From Bacteroidales bacterium (GTDB lineage: Bacteria > Bacteroidota > Bacteroidia > Bacteroidales > UBA932): DNA of 64,000 bases. Shown piece after piece: positions 60,446 to 64,000 of this stretch; position 1 is the first letter of the stretch, and the number at the start of each line of letters is the position of its first letter. The notes under the pieces were generated by a model. It ran no database searches and was not told the origin of the DNA. It saw nothing but the letters and a program-made list of their open reading frames with translations. The stretch is from assembly GCA_017415715.1 (NCBI GenBank), contig JAFQFD010000019.1, forward strand, positions 1 through 64,000, written 5' to 3'. The position numbers and the translations under genes were made by a program.

Positions 60446-61480
60446 ATGGAAACTACTTTTGAAAAATCGGCGCCGCAGCCGTCACCTGCGGCAGACCTGG
60501 CTTTTGTCAGGCGTCTGATGGAGGATGCAGATTTTGCCAAGTACTACTTCCTTGAGGATACGGACTTTGGCGAGAAGTGCAAGACCGCATCAAATATCGT
60601 CAATCGTGCCTACATCGACAAGCCGTACAGCAATGAAGGCGAGATCCGTGCAGTTCTCTACATGTACTTCTGCCAGAACCCCGGCAAGCCGCCTCTTGCC
60701 ACCTTCAAGGCGGAGGCGTCCTTTGATACCTGGTTCTGGGGAACGAAGAAGGGTGCGGCAATGCGTCAGGTGTTCCGATACTATGACTCGATGGGCTTTG
60801 TAAGACCACGCCGCCTCAGCTCTGGAAACACGAAGCTGCGCATCCTTCACCTTCCGCTTGAAAAAAGGGAGTATATTGTTGACCTTGTGGCAGTGCCGGA
60901 TTTTCATGAGGTGCTCGTGAAGGTCTATGTGGAGAAGAAGAAGCTGGATGTCGTACGCGAAGAAATGGGTTATCCGGTGGCCGAGCCTAGTAAACAGGAC
61001 GAGTTCAAGACGCTTCTCTCTTCGGCCAAAACGGCTCTCCGCGAGATGATCATAGAGACCGAGGATAAGGAACTCATCAACGAGGCATTGTGGACAAGCA
61101 TCCGTCCCTTCAAGACCCGTGTCGAGGATCTCGTCATTCCTGAAGTTGCAGATGAGACGAGTCCAAGGACTCAGGTCTTCCGTGAGGCGCTGAAGGATTT
61201 GTATGGAATCAATCACAGACATCCTCTGTATCTTGCGCATCTGGAGAATTTCGTACACAAGCTTGCCGAGGATATCAAGCCAAAGGACTGGAAGGGCGTC
61301 AACTGGGAGCGTGATGCTGATATCTGGCTCGCACGATTCCTTGATGACACTCCTGCAAAAGAGCTCGCCAAGCAGTACGGCATAAGGAGCACTGCTGTGG
61401 ACAACATCAAGTCGAGGTTCGAGGCAAGGATCGTCAGACATCTCAAGAAGAAGATGAAGTCATATCTCCGTGAGGCTTAG
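60446..61480 (+). CDS. sigma-like regulator with C-terminal helix-turn-helix
   Basis: 344 residues. The stretch GKPPLATFKAEASFDTWFWG aligns by eye with the region-2 part of the sigma factor at 46603 (GKIPLANF ... TFWL). The C terminus DDTPAKELAKQYGIRSTAVD then NIKSRFEARIVRHL is a typical region-4 HTH. The middle (150-260) may be a second, degenerate sigma part. A strong hairpin follows (61487-61513). Confidence 0.65.
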   Translation: METTFEKSAPQPSPAADLAFVRRLMEDADFAKYYFLEDTDFGEKCKTASNIVNRAYIDKPYSNEGEIRAVLYMYFCQNPGKPPLATFKAEASFDTWFWGTKKGAAMRQVFRYYDSMGFVRPRRLSSGNTKLRILHLPLEKREYIVDLVAVPDFHEVLVKVYVEKKKLDVVREEMGYPVAEPSKQDEFKTLLSSAKTALREMIIETEDKELINEALWTSIRPFKTRVEDLVIPEVADETSPRTQVFREALKDLYGINHRHPLYLAHLENFVHKLAEDIKPKDWKGVNWERDADIWLARFLDDTPAKELAKQYGIRSTAVDNIKSRFEARIVRHLKKKMKSYLREA

Positions 61481-61486
61481 AAGATC

Positions 61487-61513
61487 AGAAGGATGCCGGG
61501 AAGGCATCCTTCT
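61487..61513 (+). terminator. 11-bp hairpin after the sigma-like gene
   Basis: AGAAGGATGCC and GGCATCCTTCT pair perfectly around GGGAA. No T-run follows, so termination may be partial. Confidence 0.55.
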
Positions 61514-61613
61514 ACGTTATATACAGGAGAAAATTAATGGGTACCCCTATGTTTGTCCGATAGATTAGGGCCATGGTCAGTCTCCTCTATTTTGTAAGCA
61601 ATCTGACAGCAAT

Positions 61614-63389
61614 ATGAATTACACATTGACAATAGGACAGAATATAGAGGGCTACAGGGTGATGGAGTACTGTAAGACCTACGGCCTTAACAACGCGGAG
61701 AGCTATAAGGTGGTTGGGCCGGACGGCCGGCCGGCGCTCATGAAGATAATTCTTGACGGATGCTACTCAGCGGAATTCACGGAAGAGGTTTGTGACCTGA
61801 TGAAGAGCAGGTATTCCATGCCTGTGCTCAAGGATGCGGGCGTTATTACCGTCGATTCCCTTGAGTACCGATATGTCGTCAGGGAGATAGGCAGGGGAAC
61901 GAAGCTGTCGGAGATTCTGGCATCCGGGGTCATCTACTCATGGGAGGATGCCGTGAGGATAGTGTCCCAGGTGCTCGATGCCCTTGAGATGCTGCATCTG
62001 GCCGGAGTGATTCACAACGACATCACCCCTGAGAACGTTATCATTGATGACTTCAAGGCGACCCTGATCGGTTTCGGTCATCTCTCCAGGGCGTGTTTCG
62101 GAAGAGCGCGCTTCATGGTGAAGGACCTCGATCCATGGTATATGGCTCCGGAGACGGGGAGGGGACGGTTCGACGAGAGGTCCGACCTGTTCTCCGTCGG
62201 GGCGCTGCTGTACAGGATGGTGTTCGGCATGGAGCCGTGGAGAGCGGGCAGCCCGGAAGTCCTCTCGATGGGCGATCTGAGGGAGCTCCGCAGGAAGCCG
62301 CTTCGTGACCTCAGCAAGAAGCTTGGGCCGGAGATTGACGAACACTCCCTGTCAGTGCTCTGCGGGATGCTTGAACCGGACTACGAGAAACGTTACGGGA
62401 CAGCTACGGAGATACTCTGCAGACTTTCCGCAACGTTGGTTACTGCAGACGAAGAGGATGATGATGAAGAAGAGGTTGGGGCAGATGTTGCGGACTTACA
62501 GCCTGATGTCGAGTCGGTAGGAATCGTGGGACAGGAGGATCCGTCCAAACCCAGAGGTTTTGCCGCGATAGCTGGAATGGATGACGTCAAGGCACTGCTT
62601 ACCGACGAGGTCCTTTATGTGCTGGAGAATCCTGAGAAGGTACGCAGGTACAGGCTCAAGGTTCCTAACGGAATGCTGTTCTTCGGGCCTCCTGGCTGCG
62701 GCAAGACCTATATAGCCGAGAACCTGGCCTACGAGAGCCGTCTGAACTTCATGATGGTGAAGGCTTCTGATATAGGTAGCACCTTCGTTCATGGAACCCA
62801 GGGCAAGATCAGGGAACTCTTTGACAAGGCGGCGGCGACCGCACCGACCATCCTATGCTTCGATGAGCTTGACGGCATGGTACCGGACAGGTCGAAGGTG
62901 ACGAGCGAGGCCATAGCCGGAGAAGTGAACGAGTTCCTGACGCAGCTGAACGGATGCTCGGAAAGGGGGATATTCGTTATCGGTACAACAAACAGGCCGG
63001 AGATGATAGATCCTGCCATCTTGAGGAGCGGGCGAATGGATCATCTGATCTACATACCGATGCCCGACAGGGAAGCCCGAAGGGAGCTGTTCAGGATACA
63101 TCTTGATGGCAGGCCGACGGAAGATGACATTGACACGGATGCTCTGGCAAGGATGACTGACGGGTATGTGGCCAGTGACATAGAGCTTATCGTCAACAAG
63201 ACGGCTCTCGTGTCCGCCAGAGACGATGTACCCATCAGCCAGCGGCGTCTTGAGGAGAGGATAGGGATCACGCGAAGGTCCGTATCAGAGTCGGAGCGTG
63301 CCGCCTACGAGTCGGTCTGTAGGGAGATCCTCTCTGCTCCACGGACGGAGGAGAAGAAAAGGATAGGGTTCAAAACATCATTAATCTAA
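61614..63389 (+). CDS. kinase-like domain fused to an AAA+ ATPase
   Basis: 591 residues. Residues 10-275 have a protein-kinase fold: K44 (ALMK), HND (134-136) with N141, and APE (178-180). The metal-binding DFG is replaced by GFG (153-155), so phosphotransfer is doubtful. An acidic linker (278-300) precedes an AAA+ domain: Walker A GPPGCGKT (358-365), Walker B ILCFDE (413-418), sensor and arginine fingers (R471, R474 in ILRSGRMD). AAA+ of this type unfold or remodel proteins. Kinase-AAA fusions are uncommon. The small gene at 63395 follows closely. Confidence 0.85.
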   Translation: MNYTLTIGQNIEGYRVMEYCKTYGLNNAESYKVVGPDGRPALMKIILDGCYSAEFTEEVCDLMKSRYSMPVLKDAGVITVDSLEYRYVVREIGRGTKLSEILASGVIYSWEDAVRIVSQVLDALEMLHLAGVIHNDITPENVIIDDFKATLIGFGHLSRACFGRARFMVKDLDPWYMAPETGRGRFDERSDLFSVGALLYRMVFGMEPWRAGSPEVLSMGDLRELRRKPLRDLSKKLGPEIDEHSLSVLCGMLEPDYEKRYGTATEILCRLSATLVTADEEDDDEEEVGADVADLQPDVESVGIVGQEDPSKPRGFAAIAGMDDVKALLTDEVLYVLENPEKVRRYRLKVPNGMLFFGPPGCGKTYIAENLAYESRLNFMMVKASDIGSTFVHGTQGKIRELFDKAAATAPTILCFDELDGMVPDRSKVTSEAIAGEVNEFLTQLNGCSERGIFVIGTTNRPEMIDPAILRSGRMDHLIYIPMPDREARRELFRIHLDGRPTEDDIDTDALARMTDGYVASDIELIVNKTALVSARDDVPISQRRLEERIGITRRSVSESERAAYESVCREILSAPRTEEKKRIGFKTSLI

Positions 63390-63394
63390 AGAGT

Positions 63395-63775
63395 ATGAAG
63401 ACAAAGGAAAGAATTCTAGACGCATTGAAAAGACTGGGCCTCCAGCCTGATGATGACGGTGACCAGGTAACGTTCCGTTATCAGATGTCCAATTACGTAT
63501 TCTTCGTTGATGAGGACGATGAATGCTATATGGCGTTCTATATCCCATGCATATATGAGGTTACGGAGGAGAATGAGGTGGTGGTGCTCAAGGCTATCAA
63601 TGAATGCAACCTGCACATGAAGACCGCCAAATTGGTCAGCTCCAACGGAAATGTATGGGCGGCGTATGAGGTCCATGTCCCTGAAGAAGGTGGTCTTGAG
63701 GACTTCGTAGGGCGCGCCGTAGGATGCCTGTACCAGTCAGCTATCTGCTTCGACCAGGAGATCAAGAATATTTGA
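63395..63775 (+). CDS. YbjN-like/secretion-chaperone-fold small protein
   Basis: 126 residues. The pattern FRYQMSNYVFFVDEDDECYM then EVVVLKAINECNLHMKTAKL fits YbjN/T3SS-chaperone-like folds by eye. It follows the kinase-AAA gene by 5 nt and may be a partner or substrate adaptor. Confidence is limited to fold resemblance. Confidence 0.65.
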   Translation: MKTKERILDALKRLGLQPDDDGDQVTFRYQMSNYVFFVDEDDECYMAFYIPCIYEVTEENEVVVLKAINECNLHMKTAKLVSSNGNVWAAYEVHVPEEGGLEDFVGRAVGCLYQSAICFDQEIKNI

Positions 63776-63777
63776 TC

Positions 63778-63833
63778 GATGTGCCGTCTATCCCTGGGTG
63801 CAATGGGATAGCCCCGGCGGCACATCGCCGATC
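63778..63833 (+). other. long hairpin RNA or DNA element
   Basis: CGATGTGCCG pairs with CGGCACATCG, and inside CTATCCC pairs with GGGATAG. A second short hairpin (CCTCC with GGAGG) follows. No T-run, so not a simple terminator; could be a structured RNA or repeat. Confidence 0.5.
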
Positions 63834-63908
63834 CTCCTCCGGTAGGGGGAGGGACGGCTTAAAGGTTGATTCGCTCGCGAAGCATGAAAAAGATAAATTA
63901 AAACCGTT

Positions 63909-64000
63909 ATGATTACTTTGGAAGAAAAGAATATGCTGGCCCGTAGAAGGGTGGAGTACTGTGATAACACCATGCTTGTGTTCAGGTATCTCAAGCTGTT
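63909..64000 (+). CDS. partial gene at window end
   Basis: ATG at 63909 opens 30 codons (start MITLEEKNMLARRRVEYCDN) that run off the window. Preceded by an A-rich region. No family can be named. Confidence 0.45.
   Translation, partial: MITLEEKNMLARRRVEYCDNTMLVFRYLKL

Noticed and set aside
60590-61441. 283-codon minus-strand ORF opposite the sigma-like gene
   Set aside because: Antisense shadow; no motif and the plus-strand gene has clear HTH features.
37237-64000. Prophage
   Set aside because: Apart from the tail-collar domain there is no integrase, terminase, capsid, portal or lysis gene.

Overview
The window looks like a chromosomal segment of a gut-type Bacteroidales bacterium (Bacteroidota); I cannot fix the family. 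The reasons are Bacteroidota-type -7 elements (TAnnTTTG) in front of many genes, weak or A-rich ribosome binding sites, lipoproteins with short SC lipoboxes, a BACON/DUF4886 lipoprotein, a DUF3109 protein, and the mreB-mreC-mreD-PBP2-rodA order. Most of the window is of moderate GC. The stretch from about 37.2 to 47.3 kb is visibly AT-richer and looks like an acquired island.

Layout. 0-0.4 kb: a tRNA-Leu(UAA) gene (minus strand) split in the anticodon by a 280-nt group I intron. 0.6-3.7 kb: PAP2 phosphatase, a small protein, a RelB/PIN toxin-antitoxin pair and comF. 3.8-7.0 kb: a pectate lyase plus SGNH-type esterase lipoprotein operon. 7.1-36.4 kb: mostly housekeeping genes: fabG, ahcY, the rod-shape operon (mreB, mreC, mreD, PBP2, rodA), ispD, an Lrp-type regulator, topA, PBP1A, ddl, prmC, hicAB, a U32 peptidase, a TPR protein, an M16-like protein, DUF3109, hemW, an M24 aminopeptidase and PrsW. 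36.4-64.0 kb: accessory DNA, interrupted only by a RelA/SpoT gene and a Sir2 gene.

The most unusual locus is an eight-gene minus-strand run, 47214 down to 37237. It encodes an ECF-like sigma factor; a protein with an anti-sigma-like N terminus and a C39-like cysteine protease domain; two related membrane-anchored coiled-coil proteins; a 906-residue dynamin-like GTPase with a membrane hairpin; a second dynamin-like GTPase fused to a phage tail-collar domain; an HExxH metalloprotease-like protein; and a small helical protein. I know of no described system with this composition. Transcription control, proteolysis and GTPase-driven membrane action appear to be combined in one unit.

From 49 to 64 kb lie further regulatory and signalling genes: Sir2, PP2C phosphatase, LMW tyrosine phosphatase, a HAD domain fused to a class B penicillin-binding protein that has lost its catalytic Ser and Lys, two Nudix proteins, a second sigma-like regulator preceded by an anti-sigma-like small protein, and a kinase-like domain (DFG Asp missing) fused to an AAA+ ATPase. 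There are two broken genes: an HD/polynucleotide-kinase remnant and a doubly frameshifted gene. All functional statements rest on motif recognition by eye; no database search was possible.
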